A stretch of DNA of 64,000 bases, taken from positions 34,707,501 to 34,771,500 of the forward strand of contig JAYKKT010000091.1 of NCBI GenBank assembly GCA_036023115.1, read 5' to 3'. Both the position numbers and the translations under genes were made by a program. The notes below the pieces were generated by a model. The model was not told the origin of the DNA and ran no database searches. It saw nothing but the letters and a program-made list of their open reading frames with translations. This document shows positions 23,583 through 34,610 of this stretch, one piece after another. The stretch comes from Brasenia schreberi (lineage: Eukaryota; Streptophyta; Magnoliopsida; Nymphaeales; Cabombaceae). Positions within the stretch are counted from its first letter, which is position 1. Each line of letters opens with the position of its first letter.

Positions 23583-26339
23583 TATGAAGCTTTTCAGTGA
23601 CAGTCATCACACAGCGAACTTCATAATGGAACAAGCGTAGGAGCCAGACACTTGATTTCCTTAGCAGCAAAACTATCACACTGTAACTGTGAAAGCAATG
23701 GCCGTTGCATTTATTGCTTATGGCAAGCTTCTGCATGGCAAAATAAGAAAAAAGATGTACTCAGAAACCGGCCATGAAAAGACGAAAAACAACATATGCA
23801 CAAAGAAAGTAAACGAGGTAGGGTTTTCTTTGTGATTGATAGAAGAATTAATGATCATCATTGAGGTAAGGATTCCCAAGATTGTCACGTTTAATAATTC
23901 CTGCGATTCTAAAACAGTGTTCAACGGGTAGTACATACTACATACTATAATAATCCATTTTATCAAACTTACAACATGAAAACAGATTCTGGAACTGCAG
24001 AACTTTAAAACCTTGTAGTGTCAACTTTGATGCCTATATAGAGAACCTCATATTACTATGATGGTTCTTCAAGAACATCCCACTACTTTCTTCAGTAATT
24101 TTATCACTCGAACTAGTTATATAGTTTGCTAACCAAATAATATCTCAAGCATGGACCATAAGCATGCACACATGTGTTCCCCTTGCTGGAGGATATAGAG
24201 GACAATAATGGAAGAGAAAATCTAGTGTTTTAAAAGTTAAAGAGTTTGCTCTAACCATAGCTATCAAAGGTCATGTAAAAGAAATATAAAATCAAGAAAT
24301 TCACAGTCCCACAAGCCAACAAATAAAATGTAGATTTATGTACCAATAGCTGCTTAAATCCTTTTAATGATCTCAAATAATCCTGGGATTTATAAATGAG
24401 ATTAGAATCATTAGATAGTTCATAGAACAAACATGGGTTATTTCTCAACTTTGAATGTTATTTGACTATTAAGTATCACAATCCATTCATCAACAAGATG
24501 AAGTGTAACAACAGCAGAATATTTATGAAGCAGTCAAACAGTTTATATGACACAATAATTCTCAGAGTACAATATAGTAAGGGTTAGTTCCTAGATGCAT
24601 TGTAGTTAACTGCCAGTATAATTACAGTCCCTGTGGCAAGAGACAACGACTTCCATCGATATGCAATGGGGGAATAGAGATGGACGTTATATGAAACATA
24701 GTGCAGCTTGTAGAAAATGCTAACATGCCAAAGAACAAAAACACTACTGGCATGCACGAGGACACAAACAAACATCCCATGCACCTACACAAAAATGTGC
24801 GGACACATACACATGCATACACAGTCAAAACAGATGCAACTATTTTGCAGAAGATATGAAATCTCAAAAATTTTAGTCAAAGTTAGTAAACATCGCCAAT
24901 CTGAATCATGCAGAAAGTGAAAGCCAGAGACTTATGTGCTAAGTAAACAACAAACTTTATCTGAATATTGTGTATCTCCAATTTGAAACATCAGGATTTA
25001 AGACGCAAGGGACTTTTCCCCTATATTTGTGCATGCCAAATGTAAAGCATAATCAAATGCATTTGATACATAGAGGGCCAGAAAGGAAGAATATTAGAAT
25101 GCAGAAGTTGAAGCGTTTTATGTAATAGAACAATAGATATTTACTTTCGATTTGTTATTGTGTCCAAATGCTAGACAAGTCCGATCTTTGTGTATGTATA
25201 AGTTGTCAATTCACACATTTAAGGTTATTGGTGTCATGCTCGCTTTTGACATGATTAATTGGTTGGTTTAACGATGTAACAAAAATCACGACTCACTATG
25301 ATTAACAATATATGAAGGAAACTTTTTGGTGCATCAAGTGATTTCTACAATAAGCAAAAAGCAGAGTAGTGTTACGTAAATCTCCCAGAAGAAGAGATAA
25401 TGAATAGGCAGCAACAGTATATTTCCTCCAATTCTCTAGACCTGCTATCTTTGGCAGTGCTTGGTTTCTAAGGGTTATACATAGGAAAAGCCCCCCCCCC
25501 CCCATTATTTGCTTTGCTATTTTGGGGAAACGCATGGAACCAAACGGAAGAAGTGGGGAAACGTGTAAAGCATTCAAGCAAGAAAAGCTTAAACAACTAA
25601 ATTCGAGAAATTTTAAACTAAAAAAGGATCAAACAACTAATACAGATGGCATCGACGAAATATAGATCAATGCCTATAGCAGAAACAAAGAGAGGAATCC
25701 CTACCGCGAAGAGAAAGGCTAACAGAAAAAAGCAGAAGTTCGCTGGATGCTTTTGGATTAGACCATTCTACTGGTGACACTGAGTTCAGAGCGATTCTTT
25801 CAAAAACTTGATGAGAAAAACTACAAGCACATTATTTCTCAGCTAAGACAAGCGAAACCTCAACGTTCCCTTCTTAAGTGTGCCTTTAGCTTAACAATAC
25901 GCGAAAATTACAGTTAATACAGATAGACACGTCCACCCAGATAAGCAATCAACACTTGAAAGAAGAAACAGAGAAAAAATGAAAGAATTAACTTCCGTCC
26001 CACCGAAATCCCAAATATGGCTATTCAAACGTCAAAAGTCGGATCTGTAACCAATCGAACAACTAATTTGACAAGCATCACCCATCAAGAAAAATAAATA
26101 AATTACAAAAGCCGAAAGAGTCTCATCCACCGATCTCAGCAATTACTATCCAGAGACAGGTTCAAAATACGCGCTCATTCATCCCAGGTCACGAGAAAGA
26201 TGAACGAATTCAATCCTTCACCATCAGACAGTTCTACGTTCAAGCACAAATCCTGCAGGAGATTTGTATTTACCTCCAAAGCAAAGGACGATCCCGTCTA
26301 CAATTTGAGAATAGTGAAGCCCCCTAGCTCCCCACTCAC
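23583..26339 (-). other. Probable SIG1 5'-UTR intron and leader
   Basis: On the minus strand a donor CCGAG|GTGAGT lies at 26340/26339 and an acceptor TTTTGCCATGCAG ends near 23731, about 150 bases before the SIG1 start codon. This fits a leader intron of about 2.6 kb. The stretch between contains no recognised gene. It has a run of 13 C at 25491-25503 and otherwise AT-rich sequence. Confidence 0.5.
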
Positions 26340-26540
26340 CTCGGAGAGAGACAGAGAGAGAGGATATGGTGAGCGGAATTGGACGGCGGTGGTTAGAGAG
26401 AGAGAGAGAGAGTGGGGAGGGTGATATTTGGTAAGAGCGTCGACGTCGATCGGCTCTCGTGAGATCGCGAGTTCTCTCTCGCGCGTTTCCTGCCCATCTT
26501 GTATTCATCTGGATCCGGGCCGTACCCGCCCGCGGCATAG
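26340..26540 (-). promoter_or_regulatory. Probable SIG1 first (non-coding) exon and promoter-proximal region
   Basis: The minus strand carries a pyrimidine-rich leader (CTCTCTCTCT tracts at 26393-26413 and 26347-26362) ending in a strong donor, and CpG-rich sequence just upstream (26430-26540). No TATA box could be assigned. The transcription start is inferred only from this context. Confidence 0.4.
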
Positions 26541-26799
26541 TCTAAGGTGGGACCCACACCTACACAACGGACGGTACATCGGGTTATAGTGGTCTGATTC
26601 TATCCGCATATCTCACTTGATCAGGATGTCGCGTGCCATGCTTCATCGGCCACCAACGAACTTCCGGAGGCTCGGGGTCCTGTGAATGTGTGAACTAAAT
26701 CTCTCCCCTCCCTTCTCACGTTTCTTATCTTGCTTCCTCATCGCCTTCTCAATCACAGGAGAGCATGAGCACCGAAATGGGCACGGTCACCAGTACTTT

Positions 26800-26925
26800 T
26801 TTATTAAAAAAAAAGCTGAAGACTAACACTCACTCACATGCACCTTATTGAGAGTCGAACTCCTCACCAATGACAACGGTCCTAGAACACCCTGCTATTA
26901 AGCTTACGTTCTAGTTGCTTTATTT
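26800..26925 (-). mobile_element. tRNA-derived SINE candidate
   Basis: On the minus strand a B-box-like GAGTTCGACTCTC lies upstream of an A-rich 3' tail (plus-strand T-run about 26798-26802, A-run 26805-26814). The A box is weak. Confidence 0.45.
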
Positions 26926-27034
26926 TAACTTGTTCATCCTTTTCAACAAGAGGGTAGTATGGTAATTTATCATGCATTCCTATGGTATTATATGTTTTCA
27001 AAATTCTTGTTTAAGCTTTCACAAACCACGTTAA

Positions 27035-27160
27035 GACTTTTTTTTTGTTATAATTGGAGGGCGATGTGAGGTATGCACGCCTCAAGAGTCGAACTCGTGG
27101 CCACGATCACACAAGTCGAGAGCCCTGTCAGGAGAGCTATTGATTTGCATGCCAACGCAT
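27035..27160 (-). mobile_element. tRNA-derived SINE
   Basis: The minus strand has an A box TAGCTCTCCTGACAGGG, a B box GAGTTCGACTCTTG about 30 bases later, and a 3' end TTATAACAAAAAAAAA. The same tail type occurs in the element at 49031. Confidence 0.6.
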
Positions 27161-27387
27161 ATTACTGGTTGATGAATTGAATTGCTTGGTTTGTATGGGG
27201 ACCATTCAAAAGCTTGGAGAAGACGAATTAAGTTCGAACCGTAGACCTTGCAGTTCAACCATGAGCTATAGAATTGTATCTTTTCTAAATCCATCTCGCA
27301 CTCAATGAACATAAAAATTAAAAGCAGAATAATGTATGCAATGGCCGGAGTCACCGAGTAGGTACAAGTGCAACCTGGTTTATTCGC

Positions 27388-27648
27388 ATGCAACAACAAC
27401 ATCTAAGCTTTTTCTCAAACTTGACGGGTTGGCTACATGGATTCTTTGTTTTCATAGAGCCCTATCATGTTCCATGTTAGCAGTTAACTCATAATAAGCT
27501 AGATCATTCTTTATTATTTCTTTTCAACACTTTTGTGGTTGTCCTCTATCTTTTTTAATACTTTCAAAATCTATTTTTTCATACCTTCTTAAAGGTTTGT
27601 TTTATCTTCTTTCTATATGTCCAAACTATCTTAAATGATATTCTCTCG
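27388..27648 (-). mobile_element. RTE LINE 3' fragment, minus strand
   Basis: It begins on the plus strand with GCAACAACAACATCTAAGC, the reverse complement of the RTE tail, and continues as the reverse complement of the LINE 3' region up to 27648. There it meets a plus-strand copy head to head. Confidence 0.85.
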
Positions 27649-28240
27649 TTTTGTCAGAGTGATGAAAGAATTGATGGAGATGTTACGCATAGAATTAATG
27701 CTGATTGGTTAAAATAGAGAGGAGCATAAAGTATTCTTTGTGATAAGAAGATACCATTAAAGTTAAAAGGTAAATATTATATAGCATTAATTAGACCTAT
27801 CATATTTTATGGTTATGAGTGTTGGACAGTTAATCATCAACATGTACAAAAGATGTCTATAACAAAAATGAAGATGTTGAGATGAATCATAGGTCATATA
27901 AGAAAAGACCGTATACATAATGAGGTTATTAGAAATAAACTATGTGTGGCACCAAGAGAGGATAAAATGAGAGAATATCGTTTAAGGTAGTTTGGACATA
28001 TAGAAAGAAGATCAAAAGAAGAACATGTAAGAAGGTACAAAAAACTAGATTTTGAAAGTATTAAAAGAGGAAGAGAACGACTACAAAAGTGTTGGAAAGA
28101 AATAATAAAGAATGATCTAGCTTATTATGAGTTAACTGCTAACATGGCACATGATAGGACTATGTGGAAACAAAGAATCCATGAAGCCGACCCCGTCTAC
28201 TATGGGAAAATGCTTAATTGTTGTTGTTTGTTGTTGTTGA
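27649..28240 (+). mobile_element. RTE LINE 3' fragment, plus strand
   Basis: The fragment matches the LINE sequence at 2970-3061 joined to 10054-10531, so it shows what the host LINE looked like before the copia insertion. It ends GCCGACCCCGTCTACTATGG and a TTG-repeat tail at 28217-28239. Stops are frequent. Confidence 0.9.
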
Positions 28241-30485
28241 GAGAAGCCAGCTTTGTGGAAGAGTTTCTGCCGCAGGTAACAGTTTTTAGTTTCAAAGTCA
28301 TGGGCTGCAATGCTGCTTTTTCTCTTCTTTTTTTTCATTTTTCTTTCGGGAACAACATATGTACTCTAAGTTCAGAATTGATCTTTCACTTTTTCACTGC
28401 AGTTACAAGGACTGCTGTTATTGATTTTTCTTGCTTCTTCCTAGATGATCCATAAAAAATTCAGTAGTGTGAAATTGAGGCAATGTAGGATTACGTAATC
28501 TGCATGTCCCATAGTTTATGTGGAACGAGGTTGTTATTCTCAATATTTCTCTAATAATACACCCAGGAGCAATGCCTTTCCTAGCTAGAAGGACACCTCT
28601 TGAGAACCTTAAAGACAAAGATCACGATTTCATATCTGAGGCATCCTGTAAGGCTCTGCATAACCTTGGATTGCGATTCGGAAAAGATTATCTAGTAATT
28701 CTCTGCCTTAGTGCACAGGTATTAATAGTTAGTTCCTTGCTAACAATATCTTTTTGCAGGGAGTTTTTCATAGATTCTACACTTGTGGAATTCTTCCTAA
28801 AAAAGGTGGATGTCATCACAAAAGTTAATAGTTGCCCACCCATTCTTCGATATTCCATCAGGGATTTCTTTCTCTCTCGCTCTCCTTCCTGTGTGTAGGG
28901 CGTGTGATTGTGCACACGTAAAGTATTTCTTTCCTGAATGGTGCTTAATCTATTATGTGATCTTGCAGACACAACCTTGTTATGATGGGAAGCTCAGGTT
29001 AGATAGACCAAGGGTGGAGGCCTTTCTAATGTTATTCGTGGCAGTTATCTTATCAAAGGAAGATAATGATTCTGAAATAAGAACTTTCCTGCTCGAGTGT
29101 GGAAATAACTTTATTCAGAAGTTATCTGGATGCGTGGCTGGTGTCATAAGAAGCGACTTCCTTTTCCAGTTCCTTCGCAGATATAAGCATTTATCTGAAC
29201 AAGGAATGGGCATGGATCAAGACAAAGGTAGTGATGAAAACATAAATCTGTCAACCCAAAAATTGGGCATTGCATCTTCCTCAAAATGCTGGCATCATGA
29301 TAACCAAGTAAAAATCCAAACAGATGATTGTTTGATCAGGAGACCACAGCCAGAAAAAATAACAAGTATGGTGGAATCCATACTAGTTCGAATAGGAGAT
29401 ACCACCTGGCCTTTGATCCAGTCAAGATCCATCTGCGAAACACTCAGACTATTAAGGTTCTCATCTCATGCTTTCTGTTTCCACTTCATAATTCAATTTA
29501 TTTATGAAATGATATGGGGGGGTTACTAGGACTTTGTCTTTTCTTTGTTGAGGTAATTTTTTTTCTGGTTGATAAATGGGAAATTCTGGTTGTGTTGAAA
29601 CAGGGGCTTCAGCCATGAGCTTGAAATGCTGGCCAGTGATTCCCATGCATCTGATGCTGTATTAGTCTTTGCCTTTCAGTATATAGAAGTCCTCAGGCTG
29701 CTAGCAAAGTTGTTGGGCAATTGGACCCCTAGAAAGCTACCTTTTGTGGGAATGGTCGCTGAGGATGCGTTACTAGGGAAGATGGATGCATCACTTGCGA
29801 GAATTTTATACACCTTCCGGGGTCTGAGAAGGGAAGAAGAGTTCCATCTCGTGGAGCTGATGCTTTTTACTTGTGTAGTGAGGCTGTCGACCCCTGGAGG
29901 GTACTCTCATCGTGATGCCCAGAAATTGTATTTTTTATTAACTCGATTAGAAGAGTTACTTGAGGGCACCAAGCCCTCTGATTTTATTGAAGGTTTATTA
30001 CAGGCTTTTACTCAAGAAAATGTGGAAGGCATACCCTGTCCATTTCCTGCCGATAAGTTGCTGCAGGATTTCTCACTGAGAAGTATTCCTTTCTTCGGAA
30101 AATTTAAGCATATCAAGGCTGAAATAAAGGTCCCCAATAATGACAGTGAAAATCCCCTACCTTTGGTTCAGGGTTGCCTGTTGGTATCACCTTTCACATT
30201 AAGTTGCTTAATGTATCAAATTCAGATAAAATATGGTTTCAAATTATCACAGAAGGGGAAAAACAACACACCTTCCTAAATTTATTGCATTTTCAAGGTT
30301 GAGAAGAGATGAGGTATTGTACAAGAGATTTTCCTCTGTACATGACTCCAGAGATAGAATCTTTTTCTTTGAAGGCTACCGTTGTCATGGAATTTCTTTT
30401 TGAATGTAATATTGGAGGCGACAATGGTGTTGGGCCGAAACATGAACTTGTAGTTCTATGCAAGGAAAGATATTTTTCTGGCTAG
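28241..30485 (+). pseudogene. SIEL: SIEL / Integrator subunit 4-like gene, C-terminal remnant
   Basis: Plant SIEL is a HEAT-repeat protein related to Integrator subunit 4. The visible exons are about 28241-28275, 28567-28718, 28969-29456 and 29604-30485, with plausible splice sites, so this is not a processed copy. They encode helical repeats (LRLDRPRVEAFLMLFVAVIL, VESILVRIGDTTWPLI, RLEELLEGTKPSDFIEGL) and the conserved C-terminal region RSIPFFGKFKHIKAEI. At about 30173 one base is missing: the frame leaves PLPLVQG, and the family sequence continues in the next frame (GLPVGITFHIKLLNVSN). A stop follows near 30300, and the end GPKHELVVLCKER is still readable. The N-terminal HEAT exons are absent, cut off by the LINE at 28240. 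I identify the family from memory of its C-terminal motif, with moderate confidence. Confidence 0.65.
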
Positions 30486-30737
30486 AAAGGCCATTGAAGA
30501 TTGATTTAATCTTGGATTTTCTGCAAGAAATTGAGGTTTCTCTTGAGGTTGGTGTCTAGATTGAACCTTTCATATTTTCTTAAATTGCCACATTTGGATC
30601 GTATTGACACCCTAACGTTTCTTATCAATGCCGATCAATTGTGTATAACAAAAGCTCAAAGTGGTGTCCCGAAACACATTAGCTCAATGTTGATGATTGT
30701 CACGAACCTTTATGATGTCAAAGTATGGACCTACCTG

Positions 30738-32305
30738 TTGGAAATCAGGGTAGCGTAGCGGTTCATCAAATATTAGAAAACAACGAAAAGAACAATGAAG
30801 AGAAAATGTTGAGATTGGAGGAGGGGACAGGCCCTCTAGTGGAGGCCGCTTTTCTTCTCTTTCTCTCTTTCTATTAAGCAAACTCTTAATCTTAATACAA
30901 AATGTCCGGTCCTTATATAATGGGGTTTTAACATAAAATGATCAAAATGCCCTTAGTACTATGGGTAATTACAATAATACTAAAATATAAAAAATTACAA
31001 AACTAACACTAAAAAACAACATTACATATATTCTTCAACATTGTCATGAAAGAGAGCAAAGTTCGATAATGATGACAATGAAGCCAACCAACAAAAAGCT
31101 ATAGATGCTAAGCAAGTTGTTGAAGCTGAAAGTAATTTGGAAGAGGTTATGCTGTCCCGAAAGAAGAGGAAACTTCTCGAGGCTATGAAGAATTTGACAG
31201 GGAAGGTCATCCCATTGATGATCATGTCTTTGGAAAAATGAGGATGATGATATTGAAGAGGAGAAAGCTGATGAATACAAGCTGGAGGATGAGCAAGAGG
31301 TTGCGCATGAAGATGTTTATGGAGAACCTTATACTCATAAAAGAGTTACGAAGTCTCATAATATTGGTTGTGGTTCAGGTCGAGGTCTTTCCCTTGACAG
31401 TATGAATAATCAAGATGTACACGATGTGTTTCGTATGTCATTGAGTACAATCCTAATCATTGTAATCTCCATGACTTGATGGATATCTAAGAAGAAGCTT
31501 AGTGATTTCAAGATGGAAACTGATGTCATTAGTGATGAGTTTTTCACCACTAAAGGAGAATATAAAGATATTTAGTGGTTTTCATATCAAAACTAATATT
31601 ATGGGCAGAGTTGTGATGCTCAGGGAGCATCTGAAGGTGGTTATAAGACGTGTGAAGTATGATGCCTAAGGTGTGCACGTATCAGAAATAGAGTGAACGT
31701 AATTCATGGAAATATGCACCATTTTTTTTCTCAGAGACAGAAAAAGTGGTTAGAAGACATTAGTAAAAGGGTAGGCCATCAACCTAGATGATTCACATTT
31801 GACAATAGAAAAGATGATTGAGAGAGGTTATATTTTTTATCCTGCCATTTTTTATGCCAGTAATTGATCCATTGAGCAAGGAAGAAAGAAAAGTCATAGC
31901 CTAGTGTGAAGTTTTTCTCAAGAAAGAAGAAGATACGAAAAAAAGGAAGAACAAATGGGTTGCCAAAAGTGGTGGCTGGACCAATATTTTCACATTTTTC
32001 AAAAGTGGTTACAATAAATTTTGGAAAAAAATATTTGATTTTTAAAAAATAATTTCAATTTTTGAATATCTAATGTTAGAACTTGAAAAGTAAGTTACAT
32101 AAAGGTAGTTATAGAAAGTTATTTTCCTTATTTTGCGGGCAAGCAAACTTTTAACTCTAATACAAAACGTTCAATCCTTATATAATGTACTAAACAAAAA
32201 AAAAAACCAAAATACCCTTAATACTTTGAGCAATTACAATAATACACAAATATAAAAAATTACAAAACTAATACTAAAAAAATATCATATAGATATACAC
32301 TACGT
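30738..32305. mobile_element. LTR-flanked mosaic with a Pescadillo-like fragment
   Basis: The sequence 30738-31040 starts TGTTGGAAATC and ends TTCTTCAACA, like an LTR. About 165 bases of its 3' part (from 30875) recur at 32145-32305 in the same orientation. Between them (31050-31700, plus strand) are broken reading frames, including AESNLEEVMLSRKKRKLLEA, which resembles the C-terminus of the ribosome biogenesis protein Pescadillo, and EHLKVVIRRVKYDA. No gag or pol is seen. This may be a non-autonomous element that carries captured gene pieces. Confidence 0.4.
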
Positions 32306-34194
32306 CCCTCTCTTTTTTATTTATTCATTGTCTTTCTTATCACTTCTTGTTATGCTTCTCTAATCAAGTAGTTCTTACTGTTTCAGTGTTGTTTCGAATT
32401 TGTGAAGCCTGATGAAAGGACGTGGCACGTTCAAAAAAGATGGCGGAAGACAAAGCACATAAAATACGATCGAGGAAAAGGCAGCGGAAAGGAGCAGCGA
32501 GGATAACGGATCATTTGGTAGGCCTTCCATTCAAGACTTTCATGGTTAGTCTCGATTACACTGCTTCTATGGAGTAGGTTTTGGAGTATAGCTCGTTATC
32601 GTATACAGCAAGATAACAGCAGCTACGGGTATGTATGTTTCACTCTTAAGCTTTTCAAATCAATTCCCTTCATTTGGTTTTTCATTGCGTGAAAATAGAG
32701 GCTTAACTTGCAGAAAATTTGTGCATTGCCTTAATCAGCAGCGATTTGAAGGGAACTAGCGGTGATACAATGTAATTTTTTCCTACAGGCTCTGCATGGT
32801 CACTGGGGCTTTTTCGTTCATTGACCCAAGGAATCTTTCCCTTGTTTGTTTCTGTCATGTGGAAACGGGCGAGTTCATATGAACTTGACCATGAAGCTAA
32901 GGCATGGGATGGGGGACCTCTCTTCTAGAGACGTCACCTTTCTGGGTTCACGGTTTTCTGATGCAACCATAGCTGCCGATATATAATGTGCTTGGGGTGT
33001 CCTCAGGTGTTAGTTATGTCACCAATTCATAGTTTTGGCAGAAACTTTCTTTCTGGGATGGTATTGGAGTTTGGGCATTTCGGGATCATTTGCAAAGTCT
33101 AGATCATGCTCATCTACTAACGGCAAAATCTTTATTCTCTACCGACAGAAGTTTCTCTTAAGTATAGCCAATTATGGCTGTAAACACCATTTTCCTGCTT
33201 CAGTGTTCCCAAATACAATCTCAGTTCACGGATCAGCCAGTAGCGTTGCAAGTGAAGGTACGTATTGACTGTATCTATTTCTTCACATATGGTGGCAGTA
33301 GGCTGTGATCAAATATCCGTAACAAGTGCATCCCTTTCTGAGCTTCTCAATCCCAAGTTTCTAGCTGTACTTGTTGGCATCGTGTCAACAAAGAGATTGA
33401 AAGCTGAGAAGTGGTTTGCAGTTCCTGTGGTAACTTTGAAGAGATTGAAATCTAAGAAGAGGTTCAAAGAAGAAGGCTCTGCAGAGGAAATGAATACTTG
33501 GTCTCGCCACAAACTCGGGCTTTTTGCCTATAATTGGGGATTAGGATTAAGTCTGTCCTTAACTGAAATTGTAGATTTGATATGGGACCTCAAAAATTGC
33601 CCTTGAGAGGTTTGTACTTGCACTAGCTGGCGTTAGAACTTTGGTCGTGACAGCTGAGGCCGGTTCCAACGAGGCTAACCCGCTGGCTTTTCTTTTTTGT
33701 CTGGAACATGGTGAATCTGAGGGGTCGGACTGTTAAGACTTATGGTTATGAATCTATCTTGTAGCTTTTCGTAGATCCGGTTCTGAATATACATAAGTTT
33801 AATCAAGGTGTAAGTTTAGGGGCAGTATTGTTCACTAAATGTTTATCATAGAAATGGGTCAGCCAGCCTGTTTTGTCAAAAGGGAGAATAGGGATGATTC
33901 AACGTTGAATAGCCCCTCTCTCTCCCTTTTTGTTGGCCATGACCTGTGCAAACTTGAGATACTGTCATCAACACAGCCAGAGAGAATCTACTCTCTCGTG
34001 ATTGCCTTTCTTTGAGAACCCAATGAATATCGCGATTCTGTTTAGGTGAAGACACATAAAGTGATTTTAACATTTTATAATATAAATTTTATGTATTTCT
34101 TGCTAGGATATCCCCTGAACGGTTTCATCCTTTTACCGAATGAAGTTTACATCTTTAAAAAAAAAAACTAACATGCATACAAAGTTACAAACTA
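32306..34194. other. Unassigned stretch with gene-like scraps
   Basis: At about 32390-32510 the plus strand reads FEFVKPDERTWHVQKRWRKT and then a basic tail, which looks like real coding sequence, but I do not recognise the family and no neighbouring exon was found. An open frame at 33265-33606 has no recognisable motif. Confidence 0.35.
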
Positions 34195-34199
34195 TAAGA

Positions 34200-34610
34200 T
34201 GTTAGGTTGTAGCCATTCTCGGCAACCCAGCACGGTAACAGATGGACTGACCATCCAAACCATTACCTATATCTACGGTTGCATATAGGATAGCCATAAT
34301 AGCATAACAGCCGGACCGTTACCGAAGATCACGGTAATAGTCCGAATAAGGAAGCTCCAGATGAGGGAAGCCCAACAGGATAATCGGGAAAGGAGGAGCA
34401 CGTGCTGCACTATATATACAGAGCCTATAAGGAGCATATTCAATCACTGAAAAAAACAGAAAAGCTTTTCTTGAAAAATTCTGATGTGAGGAAACCTCAA
34501 ACCAAAAATACACTTACCCATTTCTTCCACAGTAGGCGTATCTGAAAGGGCTCAACGACAACTAATCGAAAGCTCGGAGACAACCAGAATTAGGCAAGGA
34601 GAACCTCACA
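34200..34610 (+). repeat. 5' LTR of the plus-strand copia element
   Basis: It starts TGTTAGGTTG, ends CCTCACA and is followed after two bases by the tRNA-Met primer binding site. It is 411 bases long; the other LTR is 378 bases long, with several indels between them. Confidence 0.93.

Noticed and set aside
26200..26538. Open frames on both strands around the SIG1 leader
   Set aside because: They lie in a pyrimidine/purine-rich leader, lack motifs and overlap the inferred non-coding exon.
27649..28240. Twin-priming origin for the inverted LINE pair at 27388-28240
   Set aside because: Both pieces contain the LINE 3' end, which twin priming of one RNA does not produce.
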